From Ahniella sp. (GTDB lineage Bacteria > Pseudomonadota > Gammaproteobacteria > Xanthomonadales > Ahniellaceae), in NCBI GenBank assembly GCA_016712105.1, contig JADJRU010000022.1:34644-98643 (forward strand): a DNA stretch of 64,000 bases. The letters are read 5' to 3'. Shown one piece after another: positions 18,042-27,310 of this stretch. How positions within the stretch are numbered: position 1 is the stretch's first letter; every line of letters starts with the position of its first letter. The position numbers were made by a program, and so were the translations under genes. A model generated the notes under the pieces. That model was not told where the DNA came from, searched no databases, and saw nothing but the letters and a program-made list of their open reading frames with translations.

Positions 18042-20352
18042 TCCTTCGGCGGCGGCGGCGCGATGACCATGCGGTTGCCGTTGGCTTCGGGTGGGCTGAC
18101 CACACCCTGAGCCTCCATCTCTTCGATCAGACGCGCAGCGCGGTTGTAGCCGATCTTCAACCGCCGCTGCACACCGGAGATCGAGGCGCGACGACTTTCG
18201 GTGACGATCCGCACGGCTTGGTCATACAGCTCGTCCTCGTTGCTGCCGCCTTCTGCAGGCGCCGCTTCCGGCAAGCCGGTGGCGCCGATGACGTGTCCAT
18301 CGTGGGTGGTCTGCACCTCATCCAGCACACCCGGCATGTAACTCGGGGTCGACGAGACCGACTTGAGGTGTTTGACGACCCGATGCACTTCGTCGTCGCT
18401 GACGAACGCACCGTGTACACGCTCAGGCATCGCCGTGCCGGGCGGGAGGTACAACATGTCGCCATGGCCGAGCAGTTGTTCGGCACCGGATTGATCGAGG
18501 ATGGTGCGCGAGTCGATCTTGCTCGACACCTGGAACGCAATTCGCGTCGGGATATTGGCCTTGATCAGGCCGGTGATGACGTCCACTGACGGCCGCTGCG
18601 TGGCCAACACCAGATGAATACCGGCGGCGCGCGCTTTCTGCGCGAGCCGGGCAATCAACTCTTCCACTTTCTTGCCGACGATCATCATCATGTCGGCGAA
18701 CTCGTCGATGATCACGACGATGTAGGGCAACAGTTCGAGCGTATCGGCAGTCCGGCCCGGGTCGTCCTGACGAACGACAAACAACGGGTCGAGCAAGGGA
18801 TGCCCGGCGTCCTCGGCGTCCTTCAGCTTCTTGTTGAAGCCCGCCAGATTGCGCACACCGACAGCCGCCATGAGCTTGTAGCGACGCTCCATCTCGGCGA
18901 CACACCAGCGCAAGCCGTTCGCCGCTTCCTTCATGTCGGTCACGACCGGCGCCAGAAGATGCGGAATGCCCTGATACACCGAGAGCTCCAGCATCTTCGG
19001 ATCGATCATCAGCATGCGGACATCTTTGGCCGTCGCCTTGTACAGCAGCGACAGCACCATCGCGTTCAACGCCACCGATTTGCCGGCGCCAGTCGTACCG
19101 GCGACCAGCAGGTGCGGCATGCGTGCCAGATCGGCAACCATCGGCCGACCGCCGATGTCCTTGCCGAGCGCCAACACCAACGGTGACGACATGCGGTCGT
19201 ATTCCTTCGAGCGCAGGATCTCGGACAGGTAAACGATTTCGCGATTGCCATTGGGAATTTCGAGACCAATGACCGACTTGCCGGCAATCACGTCGACCAC
19301 ACGCACCGACGGCACCGACAGGCCCCGCGCGATGTCCTTGTCGAGATTGGAAATCTGCGCACCCTTGATGCCGGGTGCCGGTTGCAGTTCAAAGCGGGTA
19401 ATCACCGGCCCTGGATAAGCGCCGACGACTTGAGCTTCGATCCGGAAGTCCTTGAGTTTGAGCTCGACCTGACGCGACAGCGCTTGCAGGGTTTCTTCCG
19501 AGTACCCCTTGATCTGCTGCTTTGGTTCGTCCAGCAGCGACAGAGGCGGCAGTTCACCCGCCGGCAGTGCGGCAAACAGCGGAATCTGCAGTTCGCGCTC
19601 GGCGCGTTCGCTTTTCTCCACCGGCGGCGTGCTGGTCTGTTCGATCTTGATCTTTTCGCGCTTCTGCTGTTTGACCGCCTCGACCTTGCGGACTTCCTCA
19701 CGCTCTTTCAGCACCACTCGCTGTTCGCGCGAAGCCTTGTGGGCCACCAGCGCTTCGCGAAGGGCGAAGATCGCCCGCAAGACCGCAGCGCCGATGCGCT
19801 CCATCAACAGGAACCAGCTCAGCCCGGTGGCCAGGGTAATCGTGGCGAGGAACCCGGCGAGCAGGAACAAGGTGGCGCCGAGTTGACCGACGACCCGACG
19901 CATCACGTCGCCAATCAAGGCGCCGATCACCCCACCGGCATTGGCCGGCAAGGGCGATGCCACTTCCCAGAAGTGCAGATGTGCGATCGCGGCACCTGTC
20001 ACCACAATGCCGGCCACGCTGAGCACCATCCATGCGGCGTCCTGACGCTGCCCCGGCAACACGCGCTGCTCGCGAAACAGGCGCACGGCCACGATGATCA
20101 CCAGAATCGGAAAGACAAACGCGAAACCACCGAAAAATTCACCAGGAAATCGGCGATCCAGGCGCCCGCCGGGCCACCCAGGTTGTGAATGGGGCCATCA
20201 TTGCCGGCATGGGACCAACCTGGATCCGTGGGGGTGAAGCTCCACAGACAGAAAGCCAGATAGATCGCCAGCGGCAGCAACAGCAGCACCCAGCCCTCGC
20301 GCAAACGACGCGCCCAGTTGCCGGGGCCTTCCTTGTCCTGATCCAAACTCAT
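18038..20352 (-). CDS. ftsK: DNA translocase FtsK
   Basis: Hexameric septal DNA pump that clears and aligns chromosome ends at division. The N-terminus from the ATG at 20352 (MSLDQDKEGPGNWARRLREG) contains the first membrane segment (WVLLLLPLAIYLAFCLWSF). A shift near 20125, at a T-run, moves to the frame with GGFAFVFPILVIIVAVRLF and three more membrane segments. Then come a charged linker (~180-260), the motor with GTTGAGKSVALNAM (Walker A) and IVVIIDEFADMMM (Walker B), and the gamma DNA-reading domain (SISGVQRRLKIGYNRAARLI) at the end. About 771 residues, typical of the short-linker FtsK/SpoIIIE type. Because ftsK is usually essential, the frameshift is probably a sequence error. Confidence 0.93.
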
Positions 20353-20493
20353 GCCGATGACCGATTCCTGCAAACGTTTCCCGGGCGGCGAATCCGCCTG
20401 GAACAATGCGGGAGTATACATGTCGGGTTTCCAGCACTTGAAAGAAGCCGCCGTCACCCGCATGCTTGCCGCCTTCCCAGCAAAAGGTTTCCC

Positions 20494-21447
20494 ATGAGCG
20501 CCGTCAAACATTGCCGCCTGTTGATTCTGGGCTCCGGCCCGGCCGGTTACTCGGCCGCGGTGTATGCCGCGCGCGCCAACCTGAAGCCAGTGCTGGTCAC
20601 CGGCATGCAACAGGGTGGCCAACTGATGACCACCACCGACGTCGACAACTGGCCGGGGGATGTCCATGGTCTTCAGGGTCCCGACCTGATGGCCCGGATG
20701 CAGCAGCATGCCGAACGCTTCAATACCGAAATCATTTTTGACCATATCCACACCGCGGATCTGAGCAAGCGTCCGTTCCGTCTGGTCGGCGACAACGGCG
20801 AGTACCAGGCCGAGGCGCTGATCATCGCCACCGGCGCCACCGCCAAGTACATCGGCCTGCCGTCGGAAGACGCGTTCAAGGGCCGCGGCGTCTCGGCTTG
20901 CGCCACCTGCGACGGATTCTTCTTCCGCGGCAAGGAAGTCGCCGTGGTCGGCGGCGGCAACACCGCCGTCGAAGAAGCCCTGTACCTGTCGAATATCGCC
21001 AACAAGGTCACGCTCGTGCATCGCCGCGACAAACTGCGCGCCGAAAAGATCCTGCAGGACAAACTGTTCGAGAAAGCAGCACTTGGCAAAGTCGAACTGG
21101 TATGGAATCACGCGCTGGAGGAAGTGCTCGGAGACGACTCCGGCGTCACTGGCATGCGATTGCGCCATCTCGAAACCAATGTGCTCAGTGATCGCGCCGT
21201 CACCGGCGTCTTCATCGCCATCGGCCACACACCGAACACGTCCCTGTTCGAGGGCCAGCTGGACATGAAGGGCGGGTATCTGAAGATCCGCGCCGGCATT
21301 GATGGCAACGCCACGGCCACCAGCATTCCGGGCGTGTTCGCGGCCGGAGACGTGGCCGATCAGGTTTATCGTCAGGCGATCACGTCCGCCGGATTCGGCT
21401 GTATGGCCGCGCTGGACGCCGAGAAGTTCCTCGACCACCAGCACTGA
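20494..21447 (+). CDS. trxB: thioredoxin reductase
   Basis: 317 residues from the ATG at 20494. FAD-binding LGSGPAGYSAAVYAAR at the N-terminus, redox-active CATC in GVSACATCDGFFFRG (~135), NADPH-binding VVGGGNTAVEEALYLS (~150-165) and the C-terminal FAD motif GVFAAGDVADQVYRQA. Transfers electrons from NADPH to thioredoxin in the cytoplasm. Divergent from ftsK across a 141-base gap; only 7 bases separate it from the acyltransferase gene downstream, implying an operon trxB-acyltransferase-aat. Confidence 0.97.
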   Translation: MSAVKHCRLLILGSGPAGYSAAVYAARANLKPVLVTGMQQGGQLMTTTDVDNWPGDVHGLQGPDLMARMQQHAERFNTEIIFDHIHTADLSKRPFRLVGDNGEYQAEALIIATGATAKYIGLPSEDAFKGRGVSACATCDGFFFRGKEVAVVGGGNTAVEEALYLSNIANKVTLVHRRDKLRAEKILQDKLFEKAALGKVELVWNHALEEVLGDDSGVTGMRLRHLETNVLSDRAVTGVFIAIGHTPNTSLFEGQLDMKGGYLKIRAGIDGNATATSIPGVFAAGDVADQVYRQAITSAGFGCMAALDAEKFLDHQH

Positions 21448-21454
21448 CCCGACG

Positions 21455-22597
21455 ATGTTATGGCGCGTCGCCGAACGCATCGACCTGGTTGATGCCAAGG
21501 ACTGGGACGCGCTGGTGCCGGACGGCAATCCGTTCGTCCGGTTTGCGTTTCTGGATGCGCTCGAACAAAGCGGCTCGGTACGCGCCAATCTGGGCTGGCA
21601 GGCGTTTCATGTTCTGGGGTTCGACGGTGACCGACTGGTTGCCGCAGCGCCGGCATACCTGAAACACAACTCGCATGGCGAGTTCGTGTTCGACTGGCAC
21701 TGGGCCGATGCCAGCCATCGCAGCGGCATTCCTTATTACCCGAAACTCCTCGTCGGGGTGCCCTACTCGCCGGTTCCGGGTCCGAGGTTGCTGTTCGATG
21801 CCACTTACTGGCCCGATGCCGACACGGCATATCGGGCCCTTCGGCAGCAGATCGAGGCAGTCGTCGATGAACACGCCTTGTCGGGTGCGCACATCAATTT
21901 TCATCTGGATCCCGAACGCACCCGGGACCCACGTTGGATCGAGCGTCTCGATTGGCAGTATCACTGGCGCAATCAGGGCTTTCGGGATTTCGACCACTTC
22001 CTTGATGCGCTCTCGCACAAGAAGCGCAAGAACATCCGACAGGAGCGGCGCAAGCTGACGGACGCGGGCTGGACCTTCCGGCAGGTCGCCGGCACCGATG
22101 CGACGGCCGCCGACATCGACCTGATGGTGCGCTGTTACCGCGCGACATTTCGCGAAAAGGGCAACACCGCGGCACTGACCCAAGAGTGTTTTGTCCGGAT
22201 GTGTCGCGCCCCCGACCTGGGCACTCGCCTGGTGCAGGCCTGGCACGAGGGCGAAGCGTGTGCCTCGGCCTTGCTGCTCACCGGCGGCGGGCGCCTGTAC
22301 GGGCGTTACTGGGGCGCATTGCGGGACGCACCTGGCCTTCATTTCGAGACGTGTTACTACCAAGGCATCGATTACGCGATCGCCGCCGGCCTTTCGGTCT
22401 TCGAGCCGGGCGCACAAGGGGAGCACAAGCTGGCGCGCGGGTTCTTGCCGGTGCGCACGTGGTCGTCACACCGCCTGGCTCACCCGGGCTTGCACGATGC
22501 CGTCGCACGCCATGTCGTTGCGGAAACCGAGGCACAGGAACAACTCGGCGCCACCTTGGCCGCGGAGAGTCCGTTCAAGGCCGAGCCGCCGGCATGA
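21455..22597 (+). CDS. DUF482/FemAB-like GNAT-fold acyltransferase
   Basis: 380 residues, intact. The N-terminal half has NPFVRFAFLDALEQSGSV, HSHGEFVFDWHWA-like and IPYYPKLLVGVPYSPVPGPR segments typical of the PF04339 (DUF482) family, followed by FLDALSHKKRKNIRQERRKL and GRYWGALRDAPGLHFETCYY, the acyl-CoA or aminoacyl-tRNA-binding GNAT half. Family members are annotated as peptidoglycan biosynthesis or N-acetyltransferase-like proteins but the substrate is unknown. Sits between trxB and aat; its stop overlaps the aat start (ATGA), so translation is coupled. The neighbour Aat also has a GNAT fold and transfers amino acids to protein N-termini. Confidence 0.85.
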   Translation: MLWRVAERIDLVDAKDWDALVPDGNPFVRFAFLDALEQSGSVRANLGWQAFHVLGFDGDRLVAAAPAYLKHNSHGEFVFDWHWADASHRSGIPYYPKLLVGVPYSPVPGPRLLFDATYWPDADTAYRALRQQIEAVVDEHALSGAHINFHLDPERTRDPRWIERLDWQYHWRNQGFRDFDHFLDALSHKKRKNIRQERRKLTDAGWTFRQVAGTDATAADIDLMVRCYRATFREKGNTAALTQECFVRMCRAPDLGTRLVQAWHEGEACASALLLTGGGRLYGRYWGALRDAPGLHFETCYYQGIDYAIAAGLSVFEPGAQGEHKLARGFLPVRTWSSHRLAHPGLHDAVARHVVAETEAQEQLGATLAAESPFKAEPPA

Positions 22598-23373
22598 TCC
22601 GCATTCCGATCCTCAGTCCCGGCCGGATCCAGGCGTTTCCGCCCATCGATCAGGCCCTTGCCGAACCGAACGGCCTGCTCTGTGCCGGTGGCGACCTGTC
22701 TGCTGCGCGATTGATGGACGCCTATCGACACGGCATCTTTCCCTGGTTCAACGAAGGTGAGGCGATTCTGTGGTGGAGCCCGGACCCCCGTTTGGTATTC
22801 GATCCGGCAAACACCTGGCCGAATCGCCGGCTGGCACGCTGGTTCCGCCAATGCCCGTGGACGATCACGGCCGATCGGGCGTTCGGCGCCGTCATGCGAG
22901 CCTGCGCCGCCCCGCGCGCCTACAGCCGGGACACCTGGATCGGCGCCCCGATGCTGGCCGCCTACGGCCGCCTGCACGAACTGGGTGTTGCCCATTCGGT
23001 CGAAGTCTGGGACGCCGACACGCTGATCGGCGGCATTTACGGTGTCGCACTGGGTCGGGCGTTCTTTGGCGAATCGATGTTCTCCACACGAAGCCAGGCT
23101 TCGAAACTCGCTTTTTTTGCCCTCGCGGCCGGCCTTCGTGAGAAGGGCTTCGAACTGCTCGACGGACAAGTCGAATCGGCGCACTTGAGTTCGCTTGGCG
23201 GCGTGCTGCTGCCACGCGCCGAATTTGCCGCGCAACTGGACAAACTGTGTTCCGAGACCCGAATCCCGGGATCGTGGCAGGCTGATTGGCCGGTCGATTC
23301 GGCCCGTTCGAGCCTGCTCATGCGCCCTCCCGCTTGGACGCCCGACCAAAGTCTGTCATCATCCGGGGGTTAA
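22594..23373 (+). CDS. aat: leucyl/phenylalanyl-tRNA--protein transferase
   Basis: 259 residues. Transfers Leu or Phe from aminoacyl-tRNA to N-terminal Arg/Lys of proteins, marking them for ClpS/ClpAP degradation (N-degron pathway). Diagnostic segments are NGLLCAGGDLSAARLMDAYR, GIFPWFNEGEAILWWSPDPR, YGVALGRAFFGESMFS and ASKLAFFALAAGL. The ATG overlaps the preceding stop in an ATGA. infA starts 16 bases downstream on the same strand; aat-infA adjacency is common in proteobacteria. Confidence 0.97.
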   Translation: MIRIPILSPGRIQAFPPIDQALAEPNGLLCAGGDLSAARLMDAYRHGIFPWFNEGEAILWWSPDPRLVFDPANTWPNRRLARWFRQCPWTITADRAFGAVMRACAAPRAYSRDTWIGAPMLAAYGRLHELGVAHSVEVWDADTLIGGIYGVALGRAFFGESMFSTRSQASKLAFFALAAGLREKGFELLDGQVESAHLSSLGGVLLPRAEFAAQLDKLCSETRIPGSWQADWPVDSARSSLLMRPPAWTPDQSLSSSGG

Positions 23374-23389
23374 CCTCAGTCGAGCAGCA

Positions 23390-23608
23390 ATGTCTAAAGA
23401 CGATCAAATTGAAATGGAAGGCACGGTTTTGGAAACCTTGCCGAACACGATGTTCCGCGTGAAGCTCGATAACGGGCATGTCATCACCGCGCACATCTCC
23501 GGGCGCATGCGCAAGAACTACATCCGCATCCTGACCGGTGACAAGGTCAAGGTGGAGATGACGCCCTACGACCTGACGAAAGGTCGAATTTCGTATCGCA
23601 TGAAGTAA
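23390..23608 (+). CDS. infA: translation initiation factor IF-1
   Basis: 72 residues, the normal length, MSKDDQIEMEGTVLETLPNT through GRISYRMK. OB-fold protein that binds the 30S A site during initiation. Conserved NGHVITAHISGRMRKNYIRI is present. Intact despite the many frame errors elsewhere. Confidence 0.98.
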   Translation: MSKDDQIEMEGTVLETLPNTMFRVKLDNGHVITAHISGRMRKNYIRILTGDKVKVEMTPYDLTKGRISYRMK

Positions 23609-23621
23609 GCACGCGCTCGAA

Positions 23622-23651
23622 CTTTCGACGCAGGGCCGGCAGGGTTATACT
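23622..23651 (+). promoter_or_regulatory. possible sigma70 promoter for the cytochrome c pair
   Basis: TTCGAC near 23624 and TATACT at 23646-23651 with a 16-base gap, about 50 bases before the cytochrome start. Weak -35 match; inference only. Confidence 0.35.
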
Positions 23652-23699
23652 TCTGGCGTTTCCGTGCAACCAAACTTATCCCGGGCTTGGGACATTCCT

Positions 23700-24032
23700 A
23701 TGAAGCGAAGTTCGATGTTGTTGTTGGCCCTGCTCGTCGCAGGTACCGCAGGTTCGGTCCAGGCCCAGACTGCTGGTGCGCAGGGTGATGCCGCCGCCGG
23801 CAAGAAGAAGTTCTACACCTGCACCGGTTGCCACGGCATCGCCGGCTACCGTAATGCTTACCCGGACTACCCGGTGCCGAAGCTGGCTGGTCAAAACGAG
23901 GGATACATCGTCAACGCGATGAATGCCTACAAGGCCGGCGAGCGCAAGCACCCGACCATGCGCGCCCAGGCCGAAAGCCTGAGTGCGCAGGACGTGGCCG
24001 ACATTGCGACTTACCTGTCGAACGTCAAGTGA
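23700..24032 (+). CDS. small periplasmic cytochrome c (c4/c553-like)
   Basis: 110 residues from the ATG at 23700. Signal peptide MKRSSMLLLALLVAGTAGS with AQA-type cleavage, then a single heme site CTGCH and a C-terminal Met ligand candidate in HPTMRAQAE. Monoheme class I cytochrome that shuttles electrons in the periplasm. Followed after 14 bases by a second, related monoheme cytochrome, so the pair may act like the two halves of a diheme cytochrome c4. Confidence 0.9.
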   Translation: MKRSSMLLLALLVAGTAGSVQAQTAGAQGDAAAGKKKFYTCTGCHGIAGYRNAYPDYPVPKLAGQNEGYIVNAMNAYKAGERKHPTMRAQAESLSAQDVADIATYLSNVK

Positions 24033-24046
24033 TCCGGAGCCCGAAC

Positions 24047-24391
24047 ATGCGTCCAATGTCCCATTCACTGCTCCTTGCTGTCGCCCTCTTCACGCTGGCC
24101 ACCGGCGCTCATGCCGCCGGCGATGCCGAAGCGGGCAAGGCTCGCTCGGCCGTTTGTGCAGCCTGCCACGGTGCCGACGGCAACAAGTCGATCGACAACA
24201 ACACACCCAAACTGGCTGGCCAATACGAGGGTTACCTCGTGAAGGTTCTGCAGGATTATCGCGCCGGCATCCGCGTCAACGCGATCATGAACGCCCAAGC
24301 CAGTACGCTGAAGGATCAGGACATCGCAGACTTGTCCGCGTACTTCGCGTCGATGCCCGGCGATCTGAAAGATCTCAGCAACGACAAGTAA
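24047..24391 (+). CDS. small periplasmic cytochrome c
   Basis: 114 residues; signal peptide MRPMSHSLLLAVALFTLATG ending AHA, single heme motif CAACH (SAVCAACHGADGNK), PKLAGQYEGYLVKVLQDYRAG and a likely Met ligand near NAIMNAQA. Closely similar in layout to the preceding gene, suggesting tandem duplication. Same operon; a terminator follows at 24415. Confidence 0.9.
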   Translation: MRPMSHSLLLAVALFTLATGAHAAGDAEAGKARSAVCAACHGADGNKSIDNNTPKLAGQYEGYLVKVLQDYRAGIRVNAIMNAQASTLKDQDIADLSAYFASMPGDLKDLSNDK

Positions 24392-24414
24392 AACCATACC
24401 TCGTGGTGGTCAAG

Positions 24415-24437
24415 ACGGTCCCGAAAGGGGCCGTTTT
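24415..24437 (+). terminator. rho-independent terminator after the cytochrome c pair
   Basis: ACGGTCCC-GAAA-GGGGCCGT followed by TTTTG, 24 bases after the second cytochrome stop. Confidence 0.75.
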
Positions 24438-24488
24438 GCTTTTCGGCTAGCGCATTTATGATCGAAACCTTCCGAATGGAGGACGGTC

Positions 24489-25023
24489 ATGGCATCCCGC
24501 AAGTCGGCAACCCGCAGTACATCGACCATCAAACCGGCCAAACGCCCGGCACGCAAGAAAGTGGCGGCGATCCCAAGGGGATTCCACAGCCTCACGCCGT
24601 ATCTCGTGGTGCGCGGCGCCGATCAGGCCATCCATTTCTATACCGCAGCGTTCGGCGCAAAGCTGACCGAACGGTTGGCGATGCCCGATGGCAGCGTCAT
24701 GCATGCCGAAATGCGCATCGGCAACAGCCACTTCATGCTCAGCGAAGAATTTCCCCGACTGGGGCGCCCGATCGCCGCTGCTGCTGGGCGGCAGCGCCAC
24801 ACATGTGATGATCTACACGCGCGATGTCGATGCGCTGATCGCCCGTGCGCTGGATGCCGGCGCCCATCTGGACATGCCGGTGGCCGACATGTTCTGGGGT
24901 GATCGCTACGGCAAGGTCCGTGATCCGTATGGCCACGTCTGGAGCATCGCCACACACATGGAAGACGTCTCGAAGAAAGAGATGACGAAACGGGCGGCCG
25001 AGTTCATGAAACCGAATCCGTGA
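24489..25023 (+). CDS. VOC/PhnB-like glyoxalase-fold protein, one frameshift
   Basis: A basic N-terminal leader (KSATRSTSTIKPAKRPARKK) precedes a vicinal-oxygen-chelate fold: LTPYLVVRGADQAIHFYTAA and HAEMRIGNSHFMLSEEFPRL. Near 24760 the frame shifts; the continuation SPLLLGGSATHVMIYTRDVD, DMFWGDRYGKVRDPYGHVWS completes the domain and ends at 25023, about 178 residues. Members are close to PhnB and 3-demethylubiquinone methyltransferase-like proteins; the substrate is unknown. The Lys/Arg-rich leader is unusual for the family. Confidence 0.85.
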
Positions 25024-25041
25024 TGCGGCCCATTCGCCCAT

Positions 25042-25074
25042 AAAAAAAACGGGACGCCCAAGGCGTCCCGTTTT
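25042..25074. terminator. bidirectional terminator between the VOC gene and hppA
   Basis: ACGGGACGCC-CAA-GGCGTCCCGT flanked by an A8 tract on one side and TTTT on the other, serving both converging genes. Confidence 0.9.
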
Positions 25075-25094
25075 GATCTGCACCAACCGGAAAA

Positions 25095-27131
25095 TCAGGT
25101 ACCGAGCATCGGGATCAGCAGCAGCGCCACGATGTTGATGATCTTGATCAGCGGGTTGATGGCCGGGCCGGCGGTGTCCTTGTACGGGTCGCCCACGGTG
25201 TCGCCGGTGACGGCGGCCTTGTGTGCTTCCGAGCCCTTGCCACCATGGTGGCCTTCTTCGATGTACTTCTTCGCGTTGTCCCAGGCGCCGCCACCGGTGC
25301 ACATGGAGATGGCGACGAACAGACCGGTGACGATGGTGCCCATCAGCAGGCCACCGAGGGCAGCCGGGCCGAGGAGCAGGCCAACGAGGACCGGCACGAG
25401 CAGCGGCAGCAGCGACGGAACGATCATTTCCTTGATCGCCGACTTGGTCAGCAGATCCACGGCCTTGTCGTATTCCGGCTTGCCGGTGCCTTCCATGATG
25501 CCCTTGATGTCGCGGAACTGACGGCGGACTTCTTCAACGACCGCACCCGCAGCACGACCCACTGCCTGCATCGCGAACGCGGCGAACAGGTAGGGAATCA
25601 GGCCACCGATCAGCAGACCCACGACCACATAGGGGTTGTTGATCGAGAAGTCGGCCTTGATGCCGGTTTCTTCGAGCTTGTGAGCGTAATCGGCGAACAG
25701 CACCAGCGCGGCCAGACCGGCCGAACCGATGGCGTAGCCCTTCGTCACGGCCTTCGTGGTGTTGCCGACGGCGTCGAGCGCGTCCGTGATCTTGCGGATT
25801 TCCGGACCGAGTTCGCTCATTTCGGCAATGCCGCCGGCGTTGTCGGTGATCGGACCGTAGGCGTCGAGTGCCACGACCATACCCGCCATCGACAGCATCG
25901 ACGTGGCGGCGATGGCCACGCCATACAGGCCGGCGATCTCGTAACAGCCGAGCATGGCCGCAGCCACGGCGAGCACTGGCAGCGCGGTCGACTTCATCGA
26001 CACGGCCAGGCCGGCGATGATGTTGGTGCCGTGGCCCGTGACCGAAGCGCGGGCAACATCACGCACCGGAGCAAACTCGGTTGCGGTGTAGTACTCGGTG
26101 ATGGCGACCAGCAGGGCGGTCAGCACCAGGCCGATGATGGCGCAGTAGAACAGCGGCATCGCCAGCGAAGCTTCGAACATCTCGGTGCTGACGTAGTAGA
26201 ACGCACCGGCAGCGAGCAGACCCGAAACAGCCAGACCGCGATACAGCGCATTCATGATCTTGCCGCCGTCGCGCGCCTTCACGAAGAAGGTACCGATGAT
26301 CGAGGCCGGGATCGACACGGCGCCGAGGGCCAACGGGTAGATCACACCAGCCCAGCCGTAGGTGGCGTAGGAGATGCTGGCGACCAGCATGGCGGCGATG
26401 ATCGTCACGGCATAGGTTTCGAACAGGTCGGCAGCCATACCGGCGCAGTCGCCGACGTTGTCACCGACGTTGTCGGCGATCACGGCCGGGTTGCGGGGGT
26501 CATCTTCCGGAATGCCAGCTTCGACCTTGCCCACGAGGTCGGCGCCGACGTCGGCACCCTTCGTGAAAATACCGCCACCGAGGCGCGCAAAAATGGAGAT
26601 CAGCGACGAGCCAAAGGCCAGACCGATCATCGGGCCGAGCGCAATCTTCAGTGACTCTGCATTGGCTTCCATGCCCTTCATGACGAACATGAAGTATCCG
26701 GCAACACCCAGCAGACCCAGACCCACCACCAGCATGCCGGTGATGGCGCCACCGCGGAACGACACGGTGAGGGCTTCGTTGAGGCCGCGCGTGGCGGCTT
26801 GGGTGGTGCGAACGTTGGCACGCACGGACACATACATGCCGATGAAGCCGGCGGCACCCGAGAGCACGGCACCGATCGCAAAGCCGATGGCCGTCTGCGG
26901 GCTACCGAGGCCCAGCCAGATCACGGCGAAGAGGATCACGCCGACGATGCTGATCGTCATGTACTGACGACGCAGGTAGGCGCCAGCGCCTTCCTGGATC
27001 GCAGCGGCGATTTGCTGCATCCGCTCATTGCCTGCGGGCTGTTTCATGATCCAGCCAGTTACCAACACACCATAAACGATTGCGATCGCCGCACAGGCAA
27101 GCGCGATCCATAGCCCGTTTTCCAGGATCAT
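25095..27131 (-). CDS. hppA: membrane proton-translocating pyrophosphatase
   Basis: 678 residues from the ATG at 27131 (MILENGLWIALACAA), about 15 membrane segments. Hydrolyses PPi and pumps protons across the inner membrane. The catalytic loop DVGADLVGKVEAGIPEDDPR and ADNVGDNVGDCAGMAADLFE are conserved. In the segment GNTTKAVTKGYAIGS the Lys at the position that is Ala in K+-dependent enzymes places it in the K+-independent class. Intact and monocistronic, ending at the shared terminator. Confidence 0.96.
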   Translation of the reverse strand: MILENGLWIALACAAIAIVYGVLVTGWIMKQPAGNERMQQIAAAIQEGAGAYLRRQYMTISIVGVILFAVIWLGLGSPQTAIGFAIGAVLSGAAGFIGMYVSVRANVRTTQAATRGLNEALTVSFRGGAITGMLVVGLGLLGVAGYFMFVMKGMEANAESLKIALGPMIGLAFGSSLISIFARLGGGIFTKGADVGADLVGKVEAGIPEDDPRNPAVIADNVGDNVGDCAGMAADLFETYAVTIIAAMLVASISYATYGWAGVIYPLALGAVSIPASIIGTFFVKARDGGKIMNALYRGLAVSGLLAAGAFYYVSTEMFEASLAMPLFYCAIIGLVLTALLVAITEYYTATEFAPVRDVARASVTGHGTNIIAGLAVSMKSTALPVLAVAAAMLGCYEIAGLYGVAIAATSMLSMAGMVVALDAYGPITDNAGGIAEMSELGPEIRKITDALDAVGNTTKAVTKGYAIGSAGLAALVLFADYAHKLEETGIKADFSINNPYVVVGLLIGGLIPYLFAAFAMQAVGRAAGAVVEEVRRQFRDIKGIMEGTGKPEYDKAVDLLTKSAIKEMIVPSLLPLLVPVLVGLLLGPAALGGLLMGTIVTGLFVAISMCTGGGAWDNAKKYIEEGHHGGKGSEAHKAAVTGDTVGDPYKDTAGPAINPLIKIINIVALLLIPMLGT

Positions 27132-27310
27132 ATTTTTATCTCCAGATACCCAAAGGAAGCCCGGCAGAACCGCCGGAAATGCACAAAGCCCCCGGATTCT
27201 ATTGATTAGCCCCCCTCGGGGCAATCACAATGGGACATATTCCCGGGGATTGTTCCGCCCCGCCGCCAATCCGGCCGCCGATCCCCCCGGCAATGCCACG
27301 GAGCCAGACC

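Noticed and set aside
21455..22426. Reverse-strand 322-residue open frame opposite the acyltransferase
   Set aside because: It is the complement of a clearly conserved gene in a GC-rich genome, where long antisense frames are common.
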